Notes: generated by a model not told the origin, from the sequence alone. DNA of 15,286 nucleotides from an uncultured Prevotella sp. (GCA_900552675.1 USAI01000053.1:1-15286), one strand, 5' to 3'; positions 5,961-12,600 are shown, numbered from the stretch's first letter. Program-made: numbers and translations.

Positions 5961-5972
5961 ATGAATTAAATC

Positions 5973-6854
5973 CTATTCCGGGTTATATCCAAAGCTGTCG
6001 AGCTCTCGTTTTGAGCTACGCCAGTCTTTATCCACCTTTACATAAGTTTCAAGATAGATATGTTTGCCGAAGAATTTTTCCAGTGTCTTACGAGCCTCGG
6101 TCGACATCTTCTTCAGTGCCACGCCACGGTGCCCGATGATGATGCCTTTTTGCGAGTCGCGCTCAACATATATCACGGCATGAATGTTTATCTTGTCTTG
6201 CTCCTCCTTAAACATATCTACGCGCACCTCTACCGAGTAAGGAATTTCTTTATCGTAGTAGAGCAATATCTTTTCGCGAATAATTTCTGATACGAAGAAG
6301 CGGGCAGGCTTGTCGGTGAGCTGGTCTTTGTCGAAATAAGGGGGCGACGGTGGCAGCAGCTCTTGTATGCGCTTCATCAGTATGTCGGTGCCAAACTTGT
6401 TCTTGGCCGATATGGGCAGTATCTCGGCGTTAGGCAGCAGCGTGTGCCACTTCTCTACAATGTCGCCCAGCAACTTTTGGTCGCTCTGGTCAATCTTGTT
6501 AATGAGCAGCAGCACGGGTATGGTCATCTTCTTCACCTTATCAAGGAAGTCGATGTTCTTCTCGGGGTTCTCTACCACGTCGGTAACGTAGAGCAGCACA
6601 TCGGCATCTTGAAGGGCCGACTCGGAGAAGGCGAGCATCATCTCTTGAAGCTTATAGTTGGGCTTAAGCACGCCTGGGGTGTCAGAAAATACTATCTGTG
6701 CATCGTCGGTATTAACGATGCCCATGATGCGGTGGCGCGTGGTTTGCGCCTTAAAGGTGGCGATGCTGATACGCTCGCCTATGAGCTGGTTCATCAGTGT
6801 TGACTTACCCACATTGGGGTTGCCCACAATATTTACAAATCCTGCCTTGTGCAT
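5973..6854 (-). CDS. era: Ribosome-assembly GTPase Era
   Basis: This protein of 293 residues is an essential GTPase that binds 16S rRNA near its 3' end during 30S maturation. The G domain shows P-loop GNPNVGKS (11-18), the switch I region TFKAQTTRHR (33-42), DTPG (58-61), NKID (119-122) and SAK (149-151). The C-terminal KH type 2 domain has the signature GHRG at 241-244 within KGIIIGHRGVALKKM. Length and both ends are typical. The start lies only 14 bases after the stop of the toxin gene and no TAnnTTTG element is visible between them, so era seems to be read from the toxin-antitoxin promoter or a promoter inside those genes. The IATFKAQTTRHR motif distinguishes it from Der. Confidence 0.97.
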   Translation of the reverse strand: MHKAGFVNIVGNPNVGKSTLMNQLIGERISIATFKAQTTRHRIMGIVNTDDAQIVFSDTPGVLKPNYKLQEMMLAFSESALQDADVLLYVTDVVENPEKNIDFLDKVKKMTIPVLLLINKIDQSDQKLLGDIVEKWHTLLPNAEILPISAKNKFGTDILMKRIQELLPPSPPYFDKDQLTDKPARFFVSEIIREKILLYYDKEIPYSVEVRVDMFKEEQDKINIHAVIYVERDSQKGIIIGHRGVALKKMSTEARKTLEKFFGKHIYLETYVKVDKDWRSSKRELDSFGYNPE

Positions 6855-6868
6855 TTAAAGTGTTTCTA

Positions 6869-7144
6869 TTATTTATCGTTATAATGTCCTTCTACTTCAA
6901 CTACAGATACCAATACTTTACTATCATAAATATTATATATAATTCTGTCGTGAGCAGTAATATGTCGAGAATAAGTAACATCATTGCCTCCTTTCATAGG
7001 TTCTGGATGTCCTTTTCCTGTTCTTGGATGCAAAGACAATTCGGGCATTAATTCCTTTAATTTTTTAAATGCGATAGGATTAGATTTTTTCCATTTGCCT
7101 ATAGTCTTCTGCACATCCTTCGAAAATACAATTGAATATATCAT
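6869..7144 (-). CDS. YoeB/Txe-family endoribonuclease toxin
   Basis: This protein of 91 residues has the RelE-fold Txe/YoeB pattern. GKGHPEPMK (43-51) carries Glu48; SRHITAHDRIIY (59-70) carries Arg60 and Arg67; the C-terminal VEGHYNDK carries His87 and Tyr88. These correspond to the catalytic Glu, Arg, His and Tyr of YoeB, which cleaves mRNA in the ribosomal A site, so the toxin looks active. The ATG at 7144 overlaps the antitoxin stop in an ATGA arrangement, typical of coupled toxin translation. An upstream ATG at 7159 would add five residues and is less likely. The gene is AT-rich compared with era, consistent with a mobile module. The neighbouring partner is a ribbon-helix-helix protein, not the usual YefM. 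Confidence 0.88.
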   Translation of the reverse strand: MIYSIVFSKDVQKTIGKWKKSNPIAFKKLKELMPELSLHPRTGKGHPEPMKGGNDVTYSRHITAHDRIIYNIYDSKVLVSVVEVEGHYNDK

Positions 7145-7419
7145 AAAGAATCCATCCATTTAATAGCTTCATCAGCATTTTCAAATAATAATGATTCTCC
7201 TTTTAGATATTCTTTATGCGCTTTGTCTATCTTTTTTTGTAATTCTGGAGTAATGATTAGTTCATCATTATTATCTGAAGTGCCCAATATATCCATAAGG
7301 AGACTTTCAACATAATTGTTAAGGCTGCGATTGCTCGCTTTTGCCTTTGCCTTCAATTCATCAAGCAAAGAAGCCTGGAATCGGAAGGATGCCGGAACTC
7401 GTATAGTTGATGATTTCAT
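7141..7419 (-). CDS. Ribbon-helix-helix antitoxin
   Basis: This protein of 92 residues has an N-terminal DNA-binding ribbon-helix-helix: strand IRVPASFRFQ (6-15), helix LLDELKAKAKAS (18-29), turn NRS, helix LNNYVESLLMDIL (33-45). The C-terminal half (about 50-92) is a charged helical segment (ELQKKIDKAHKEYLKG) ending in FENADEAIKWMDSL, suited to wrapping the toxin. It overlaps the toxin start by 4 bases, antitoxin first, as in most type II systems. It would neutralise the YoeB-like toxin and repress its own promoter, located at 7454-7486. I do not recognise a named family for it beyond RHH. Confidence 0.83.
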   Translation of the reverse strand: MKSSTIRVPASFRFQASLLDELKAKAKASNRSLNNYVESLLMDILGTSDNNDELIITPELQKKIDKAHKEYLKGESLLFENADEAIKWMDSL

Positions 7420-7453
7420 ATTACTTTGTATTTTATTGTATTTATTTCAAATG

Positions 7454-7486
7454 CAAAGTTACTGAAAAAAAAGAATATAAAGACAA
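7454..7486 (-). promoter_or_regulatory. Promoter of the toxin-antitoxin (and probably era) operon
   Basis: On the minus strand TTG (7484-7486, within TTTTTG), 22 bases, then TAACTTTG (7454-7461). The expected start near 7448 gives a leader of about 30 bases before the antitoxin ATG. The -33 box lies in the U-tract of the kinase-gene terminator, so terminator and promoter are packed back to back. Confidence 0.65.
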
Positions 7487-7529
7487 AAAGGTGCATAAAA
7501 ACCTTTTGTTAAGGTTTTTATGCACCTTT
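7487..7529 (-). terminator. Perfect 19-bp terminator hairpin after the kinase gene
   Basis: AAAGGTGCATAAAAACCTT (7487-7505) and its exact complement (7511-7529) enclose the 5-base loop TTGTT. On the minus strand the stem is followed by TTTTTGTCTTT. It starts 6 bases after the kinase stop and insulates the toxin-antitoxin operon from kinase transcription. Confidence 0.9.
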
Positions 7530-7534
7530 CTCGA

Positions 7535-9337
7535 TTACTTCACAGCTCTTACAGCCTGGCCTAAAACGCGGGGGCCGCAGCCTATTGTGGGGAATTGCTG
7601 GTCGCTCCTAAATTGATACGATACGGCACGTTTCGATTGTTTTAAGGCGTCAAGAACAGAGGGGTCGTAAGCACTGTGGTCGTGCGTGTCAAGGGCGCAC
7701 AGCTCGCCACAGAGGTAGTCGCCTTCTGTTTTACGCTCCCACACGCCATTTTCGTTACCATAACCTGTGCAAGGAAAGAAAATTTTGTTGCCGTTAGGCC
7801 CAGTGCCCATCAATCCCTTGCAGCCTTTATAGGTGGTCCGCTCAAAAGTGCAATGAGTTATCAGCTCGTCAACCTCTTTCCTTGATGGCATGCGCCATCC
7901 GTTGCCCCATGTGGCGTGTGCCACATCGTCGTTGCTGCCTATGAGGGCCGTTTTTCCTTTAGCCAAGGTATATTTGCTGTATGAGGCGTCAAAATAATTG
8001 GTAAATGTTTTGTAGTTTACAGTCTCGCCCCAAGCATACAGGCCACCGGGGTCTTCGGCCTTTGAGGCGCCTATGTTCCATCCAGCCCAAATGGTGCCGC
8101 TGGGCAAGCCGAGGTCTATTTCTTGCGTAAAAGAGGGCTCGGCATTGGCCACGGCTTCGGTTTGTGATGATGGTGTCGACTTATTATAAGCTACATAGAA
8201 AACGGCTACAAGGCCCAAGCAGATGGCGGCCAGCCATATGGCAATCTTCTTGTAGCTGGGCCCCTCCTCCTCCTCCTCGTCATCATCGTCTTCTTCTTCA
8301 GGTTCTTCCGCCTCTATGGGCTGCGCAATGTTTACAGGCTGTGCATGGGTTGCGGGCTGTTCATAATCGGTGTCCTCGTCTTCAAGAACCGTGTCTTCGC
8401 TTGCCGTGCTGCCGTTGATGGCGGCAATGGCTTGCAGCATCTCGTTCATAGATTGAAAACGTTGCTTGCGCATGGGCGACATGGCTTTCTCTACCACGGC
8501 AATGGTGGCAGCGCTCACGCCTGCCTGTTGTAAAAGCAGGGTGGGGAACCCATCGTTCAATATCGTTGAGGCTTCGGGCGGTGTTTGTCCCGTCAGCATC
8601 TTAAACAGCGTGGCACCCAGCGCATAAATATCGAGCGTTACGGGTATCGTGCCATCTTGCTTGAAGTTGGCTTGCTCAATGGGCGCATAGCCTGGCGTGC
8701 CCAAACCTATTGATGTGCTCGACTCGGGTTCGCCCTTTTCATCATACTGTTTTGATAGGCCAAAGTCGATGAGCAGCAAGTTGCCCGCCTTATCGCGCAT
8801 AATGTTCTTGGGCTTCAGGTCGAGGTGAATAATGTTGTGGCTGTGCATATAGGCCAGCGCCTCGCCCACCGTGCTGATGCTGGTTAGCGCCTCGTGTTCT
8901 TTTAGGCGACCCTTCGACAGAATATATTGGTCAAGCGTGTTGCCATCAATATGTTTCATTACATAATAGGTGGTGTTGTTTTCGTCAAACACGTCAACCA
9001 CCTGCACAATGTTTTTATGATGAAGCTTGGCAAGGTTTTCGGCCTCTTTCCTAAATTTGTGCCTATAGTCTTTCACCAGCGTGTTTTGTGTGCCCTCAAT
9101 GTTGGCTCCGTCGCTGGTGCGCACATTGATGTCTTTCATATAAAACTCTTTCACGGCCACGTCAACCGTAACATCCATCTGCCCCAGTGGACCATTCATC
9201 TGCACACGTGTGTTGGCCATGTAGGTGATGCCGAAGGTGCCAGCACCCAGCACTCGCGAGATGGCGTATTTGCCTTTCTGTAAGGTTGTTCCTGCTTTTA
9301 ATGCGTTCATATTGTTTCGTTTTTTATCCAGTGGCAT
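7535..9337 (-). CDS. Transmembrane Ser/Thr kinase with FISUMP-like exported domain
   Basis: This protein of 600 residues has three parts. Residues 22-310 are a Hanks-type kinase: glycine loop GAGTFG (31-36), VAVK with Lys63, Glu100 in the C helix, catalytic loop HLDLKPKN (171-178, Asp173), DFG (191-193) and GTPGYAPIEQ (213-222). The Arg before the catalytic Asp is Leu, making it a non-RD kinase. An acidic low-complexity linker (EAEEPEEEDDDDEEEEE, 342-358) leads to a single membrane segment (364-385). Residues 405-600 resemble the Fibrobacter succinogenes major paralogous (FISUMP) domain: DLGLPSGTIWA, GLYAWGET, WGNGWRMPSRKEVDELI. The kinase would be cytosolic and the C-terminal domain periplasmic, suggesting a sensor. 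A second ATG at 9310 is equally plausible as the start. It is monocistronic, with a strong terminator. Confidence 0.9.
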   Translation of the reverse strand: MPLDKKRNNMNALKAGTTLQKGKYAISRVLGAGTFGITYMANTRVQMNGPLGQMDVTVDVAVKEFYMKDINVRTSDGANIEGTQNTLVKDYRHKFRKEAENLAKLHHKNIVQVVDVFDENNTTYYVMKHIDGNTLDQYILSKGRLKEHEALTSISTVGEALAYMHSHNIIHLDLKPKNIMRDKAGNLLLIDFGLSKQYDEKGEPESSTSIGLGTPGYAPIEQANFKQDGTIPVTLDIYALGATLFKMLTGQTPPEASTILNDGFPTLLLQQAGVSAATIAVVEKAMSPMRKQRFQSMNEMLQAIAAINGSTASEDTVLEDEDTDYEQPATHAQPVNIAQPIEAEEPEEEDDDDEEEEEGPSYKKIAIWLAAICLGLVAVFYVAYNKSTPSSQTEAVANAEPSFTQEIDLGLPSGTIWAGWNIGASKAEDPGGLYAWGETVNYKTFTNYFDASYSKYTLAKGKTALIGSNDDVAHATWGNGWRMPSRKEVDELITHCTFERTTYKGCKGLMGTGPNGNKIFFPCTGYGNENGVWERKTEGDYLCGELCALDTHDHSAYDPSVLDALKQSKRAVSYQFRSDQQFPTIGCGPRVLGQAVRAVK

Positions 9338-9515
9338 TGTTTATTGTGCGAATAAACAAATAGATGTATAAACATACATATACATATATATAAATAAACA
9401 TACATACCTATGTCATACTCATTAATGATAAAGGGTGTTTAATTGTTGCAAAAATACTATTTTTCTTTTATAAATGAAAGAAAAAGACGAATTATTGAGT
9501 GCAAGTTTTGTCCTA
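9338..9515 (-). promoter_or_regulatory. Kinase leader with weak promoter candidate
   Basis: TATTTTTG on the minus strand (9449-9456) matches the -7 consensus but lacks a good -33 box. It would give a leader of about 110 bases containing ATACATA-type alternations (9370-9412). I see no gene in this gap. Confidence 0.35.
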
Positions 9516-9524
9516 TCAAAACTT
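9503..9524 (-). terminator. Hairpin over the stop codon of the HHH barrel gene
   Basis: AAGTTTTG (9503-9510) and CAAAACTT (9517-9524) form a perfect 8-bp hairpin with a 6-base loop that includes the stop codon of the minus-strand gene. No U-tract follows immediately on that strand, so termination here is uncertain. Confidence 0.35.
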
Positions 9525-11573
9525 CCACCGCAGCTGCACCTCTACATCGGTTTTCGACGAGTGCCCTATGCGTTGCAGTCCCGAGCCAATGGCCGAGCGG
9601 TCGAAATAGTTGGTGGTGGCGGCCTTGGCCATTAACATGAGGCGAGGCGAGAGGTCGGCGCGCAAGCGGGCCGAATAGTGTATGCCGCGTCCGTAGAACA
9701 TGGGAAAAGAAAAGTCGTATAGCAAGCCACGCTCATATACATATAGTCGGCTGTCATAATCGTCTGTGCAGAAATAGGTTAGTGCTGCATCGGCAGTGAG
9801 CCATTGGTGTGTGAGGCCGAGGTTCTGCATGGCGAGGAACCCCAGACTGTGGTTGGCGCCTGAGGTGTAGGCCGACCCATGCAGCTGGGTGCTGGCATGC
9901 CATATGCCGCGCGACAGGGTGGCCGCCAACTTCAGACGTTGTGTAAACCTGTTGTCGAGGGCGTCGTGCTGAGCATTGTCGTGCTGCTGGGCGCGTAAGC
10001 GGTAGCTGGCATTGAAGGTGAAGGAGGGGTAGGCAAGGCGTAACGACAGTTGGTGGTCAGAGCTGTGCGAGGCAAACGAGATGCCGTAGCGTGGCCAGGC
10101 CGACTGTGCCCAGTCGGTATAGGCTGATAGTGTGGCGTGCCCCGACAGCATAAGTTGGGCACCCAGATATAGGCCGTGCTCGTTGCTGGTGTCGCGGTTG
10201 GTGCCAAAGGCGCTGCCCATGAGGGCGTGGTAGCGGTAGGCGTAATAGCGGTGAGCGGCGGTAAGGGTGAGGGCCGACCACGGTTCGTACGAGACAGTGT
10301 GCAAGGCTGCCCATCCACCGTCGGCGCTGGTGGCCGTCTCGCCTGCCACTTGCAGTTTGGGCCCCATCCAGCTGTAGTCGAGCGCTGCATAGCTAAAGTG
10401 CTTGCCTTGTGGATAATAGCGTTTATAGGGCGTGTCGGTGTCGGGCTGCAACTGTCGGTTGTAGCCCATGGTGAGGGCCGATGCTGAGATGCGAAATCCG
10501 TTCTTTGCCCACGCCACACTGGCGGCGCCCACCGTTTGCTGCGTGTTGCGTCGACGTTGCATCTCGCTCTCAGTGCGGTGGTAGCCTGTCTTTAGCAGTG
10601 TCTTCACAGTTTCGCCATCGGCGTTCAGCGTGGCGTCGACGTTGCGGATAGAAAACAAGGTGGTAAGTTCAAGTGTGTTTGTTAGCTGTATCGTGGCTGC
10701 TGCCCCTTGCAGGTAAGGGCTTTCCTGTCTCGACGAGTGGGCCCGTAGCCTGTTCTCGGTACGTCCCAGTGTGCCTAGTGCCATGGCCTTGCCTAGGGTG
10801 AAGTCGGCGTTTAGGATGAGGCCCATACCCAGTCGAGCGCGGTATCGTCCCACCACTGCAGTCTTTATTCGCCCCACATTGCGCATAATGGCGTAAAAGC
10901 TGTAAAAGTCGTAGCCCCAGCGGTTTTGCTGTGTGAAGAAAGGTTCGCCCGCATCTTGTGCTGCCGTCAGTCCTACCTCCAGTTTTCGGCCATAGCCTGT
11001 CTTGAAACGCAGCCAGTGCCTATATTTTGGCCCCAAATATCCACGTTTGGCCCCCAACAGGTCGCCATCGCGGTTATAGAGAGGGACGCGAAAGGCGGCC
11101 GTTAGTTCGCTACGTGTGTGGTGCAGCAAGGTGTCGAGAGGGGGAAGCGGCGCACGTTTCGGCCCTTCGCCTGCATAAACAAAGCACTGTATGAGGCGCA
11201 ATGTGGCAAGGTCGAGGGTGGGCACCATCGACAGCTCGGCCACCGACTGCACAGGGCCGTAGCGGTAGACGTATTCGCCTATGTCGTTAATCTGTTTATC
11301 AGTAAGGAACGCCATGCGTTGCAGGTCGGCACGCGTGGCCGTGTTTAGGTTTATCTTGTGGGCAGACAGCTCGGCCAGTTCGTCATACAGCGTCTCAGCC
11401 ATTTCGTCTTCTACCTCTTCATCGCCCATCCACATTTCATAATAGTGCTGCCATGTGTCGCCCTCGTCTTGTGCCTGCACCTGTACCAATAAAAAGGGGT
11501 TAAAGACAGCCAATGCCATTAGCATAATAGCTGTTTTTAATACACTATATCCTTGCTTGTTATTGTGTGTCAT
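9516..11573 (-). CDS. Helix-hairpin-helix outer-membrane beta-barrel protein
   Basis: This protein of 685 residues has a signal peptide (about 1-35, ending LLVQVQAQ) and an acidic helical segment (DEGDTWQHYYEMWMGDEEVEDEM). A ComEA-like helix-hairpin-helix pair follows at 73-132: INLNTATRADLQRM, then IGEYVYRYGPVQSVAEL and a second repeat. From about 150 to the end the sequence alternates aromatic and polar residues (LTAAFRVPLYNRDG, YRHWLRFKTGYGRKLEVGL, SARLRADLSPRLMLMAKA) and ends in WKF, as expected of an outer-membrane barrel. The HHH part would face the periplasm. Helix-hairpin-helix pairs of ComEA type bind DNA without sequence preference, so a role in DNA handling at the envelope is possible but unproven. 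The gene is noticeably GC-richer than its surroundings. It is preceded by tandem promoter-like elements and stands alone. Confidence 0.87.
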   Translation of the reverse strand: MTHNNKQGYSVLKTAIMLMALAVFNPFLLVQVQAQDEGDTWQHYYEMWMGDEEVEDEMAETLYDELAELSAHKINLNTATRADLQRMAFLTDKQINDIGEYVYRYGPVQSVAELSMVPTLDLATLRLIQCFVYAGEGPKRAPLPPLDTLLHHTRSELTAAFRVPLYNRDGDLLGAKRGYLGPKYRHWLRFKTGYGRKLEVGLTAAQDAGEPFFTQQNRWGYDFYSFYAIMRNVGRIKTAVVGRYRARLGMGLILNADFTLGKAMALGTLGRTENRLRAHSSRQESPYLQGAAATIQLTNTLELTTLFSIRNVDATLNADGETVKTLLKTGYHRTESEMQRRRNTQQTVGAASVAWAKNGFRISASALTMGYNRQLQPDTDTPYKRYYPQGKHFSYAALDYSWMGPKLQVAGETATSADGGWAALHTVSYEPWSALTLTAAHRYYAYRYHALMGSAFGTNRDTSNEHGLYLGAQLMLSGHATLSAYTDWAQSAWPRYGISFASHSSDHQLSLRLAYPSFTFNASYRLRAQQHDNAQHDALDNRFTQRLKLAATLSRGIWHASTQLHGSAYTSGANHSLGFLAMQNLGLTHQWLTADAALTYFCTDDYDSRLYVYERGLLYDFSFPMFYGRGIHYSARLRADLSPRLMLMAKAATTNYFDRSAIGSGLQRIGHSSKTDVEVQLRWKF

Positions 11574-11628
11574 AGGTATGCGTCAATAGGTGTTTATAAG
11601 GGCTTAGGTTGATGCTTTTCTCAATATG

Positions 11629-11646
11629 CAAACTTACACAAAAATA
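11629..11646 (-). promoter_or_regulatory. Tandem -7 elements upstream of the HHH barrel gene
   Basis: On the minus strand TATTTTTG (11639-11646) and TAAGTTTG (11629-11636) both fit TAnnTTTG. A TTG at 11670-11672 lies 23 bases before the first, slightly too far. A third copy, TATTTTTG, is at 11690-11697. The predicted leader is about 50 bases. At least one of these probably serves the gene. Confidence 0.45.
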
Positions 11647-11740
11647 GCGATACCATGCACCACTTTCTTCAATTTTTTTTGTTTTGTGGCAAAAATATTT
11701 GGTTCTCTCTTTGCGGTTTTCCCCCTAGATATATCGGGTG

Positions 11741-11750
11741 AGCCGCGGCT
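11741..11750. other. Perfect 10-bp palindrome AGCCGCGGCT
   Basis: A GC-only palindrome in an AT-rich intergenic region, between the minus-strand terminator at 11783-11810 and the promoters of the HHH barrel gene. It could be a protein binding site. Nothing else supports a function. Confidence 0.3.
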
Positions 11751-11756
11751 TCCTAC

Positions 11757-11942
11757 TTAGGCAATACGTCGTTTATGGGCACAAAAAAAGACAAGCGTTA
11801 TGCCTGTCTTCTGTATTGTATTTCTACAACTCTCTCTTTTAAATTTCTCTTTATGTTTAGTAGCCCGTTTCAAGGCTCTCTCAAATTCTTCTTTACGTAC
11901 GAACAATGAATCTATATGTATATTTCTATCTTTTCTTTTCAT
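11757..11942 (-). CDS. Small basic ORF of uncertain status
   Basis: A 61-codon frame with a highly charged, helical first 40 residues (MKRKDRNIHIDSLFVRKEEF, then ERALKRATKHKEKFKRES), preceded by AAAGAAACAAACA. This looks more protein-like than a random frame, and it lies downstream of a canonical leftward promoter at 12478-12509. Against it, an intrinsic terminator (11783-11810) falls inside its last third, so most transcripts would end before the stop codon. Residues from about 45 onward are encoded by the hairpin and U-tract and read like non-coding sequence. Either the frame is not a gene, or a shorter real gene has lost its stop. I recognise no family. Confidence 0.3.
   Translation of the reverse strand: MKRKDRNIHIDSLFVRKEEFERALKRATKHKEKFKRESCRNTIQKTGITLVFFCAHKRRIA
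11783..11810 (-). terminator. Intrinsic terminator of a leftward transcript
   Basis: On the minus strand AAGACAGGC, loop ATAAC, GCTTGTCTT (11788-11810, 9 bp with one G-U) is followed by a run of T (A-run 11783-11789 on the plus strand). This is a good rho-independent terminator facing left, about 690 bases downstream of the canonical promoter at 12478-12509. Confidence 0.75.
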
Positions 11943-12017
11943 TGTTTGTTTCTTTTCGTCTGAAGGTGTGCGGGCTGTTGCCGCTCCCTTCCTCAGAAAG
12001 TGTGGGGAGAACGTTGC

Positions 12018-12101
12018 TTATCGCATGTTATCGTTCACTCTCACCCACATACCCATTGCAGCCATTGCTGCAAATAGGTTGATCATCATCGTCATGTTCA
12101 T
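12018..12101 (-). CDS. Candidate 27-residue methionine-rich small protein
   Basis: A 27-codon frame starting ATG at 12101 and stopping TAA at 12018. It opens with MNMTMMINLFAAMAAMGMWV, a hydrophobic stretch long enough for a short membrane helix, and ends in a polar RVNDNMR tail. Eight of the 27 residues are methionine. AGAAAG lies just before the start. It is within the predicted leftward transcript, 75 bases upstream of the 61-codon frame. I know of no matching family. Small size and biased composition make chance a real possibility. Confidence 0.3.
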   Translation of the reverse strand: MNMTMMINLFAAMAAMGMWVRVNDNMR

Positions 12102-12403
12102 CTTTCTAAAACCTTTCTTATCTTTCTTTTCAATCCTAAAATCATCTACACAATCATCTTTCTATACCATCTTTCAACTAAAAACCTCAATTCATCATCT
12201 CGTGTTCATCTTTACCTTTATTCATTATTGAGACTAATTGCTACTGTTTCTCAACAGACCTTTACTCTGAAATTCTTTTTCATCTTTCAGTCTCAAAACC
12301 TTCTTTCAATCTTATTGCCTTAAAAACTTTAATGCCTTATTTCTTAAAACCTAATCTATATTATTATTCCTGATCAATCTTAATAGCCTTTACTTTATCT
12401 TTC
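12099..12403. repeat. Dispersed CATCTTTC motifs in a strand-asymmetric tract
   Basis: CATCTTTC occurs exactly at 12099, 12155, 12168 and 12281, ATCTTTC again at 12120 and 12397, with CATCTTTA at 12207 and CTTCTTTC at 12300. From about 12100 to 12410 the plus strand is pyrimidine-rich and very poor in G, so the minus-strand transcript is purine-rich with repeated GAAAGATG. I see no normal gene here. It may be a leader rich in ribosome-binding-like sites, an RNA-binding-protein target, or a degenerate repeat. Confidence 0.5.
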
Positions 12404-12474
12404 AATGCTTATCTTGTTGATTATACCTTTACGTTACGCGCATCGCTGCGGGTGTCATTATTTCTTTTTTGACG

Positions 12475-12509
12475 GCGCAAAGGTAATATTGTTTGCGCGC
12501 ACATACAAA
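12475..12509 (-). promoter_or_regulatory. Canonical leftward promoter overlapped by an operator-like dyad
   Basis: On the minus strand TTTG (12506-12509), exactly 20 bases, then TACCTTTG (12478-12485). The dyad GCGCAAA (12475-12481) and TTTGCGC (12492-12498), arms 7 bp and spacer 10 bases, overlaps the -7 element and the promoter spacer, where a dimeric repressor would block polymerase. The transcript would start near 12472 and run left to the terminator at 11783. Confidence 0.65.
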
Positions 12510-12600
12510 CATTTTCATATGTTTTTAATACCTATAACAATAATTTTGACTTAGGTCAACGAAAAGGTTGTGCTCGCACACATAATGTTTGTTATAATGG

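Noticed and set aside
9932..10519. Long second reading frame on the same strand within the HHH barrel gene, and further long frames on the opposite strand (for example 10176-10487)
   Set aside because: They fall in a GC-rich gene where stop codons are rare in other frames. Their translations are rich in Pro, Thr, Arg and Gly without domain features.
11800..12231. 143-codon plus-strand frame
   Set aside because: It runs across the minus-strand terminator and the pyrimidine-rich tract. Its Phe/Ser/Leu-rich translation reflects base bias, and no promoter or family resemblance supports it.
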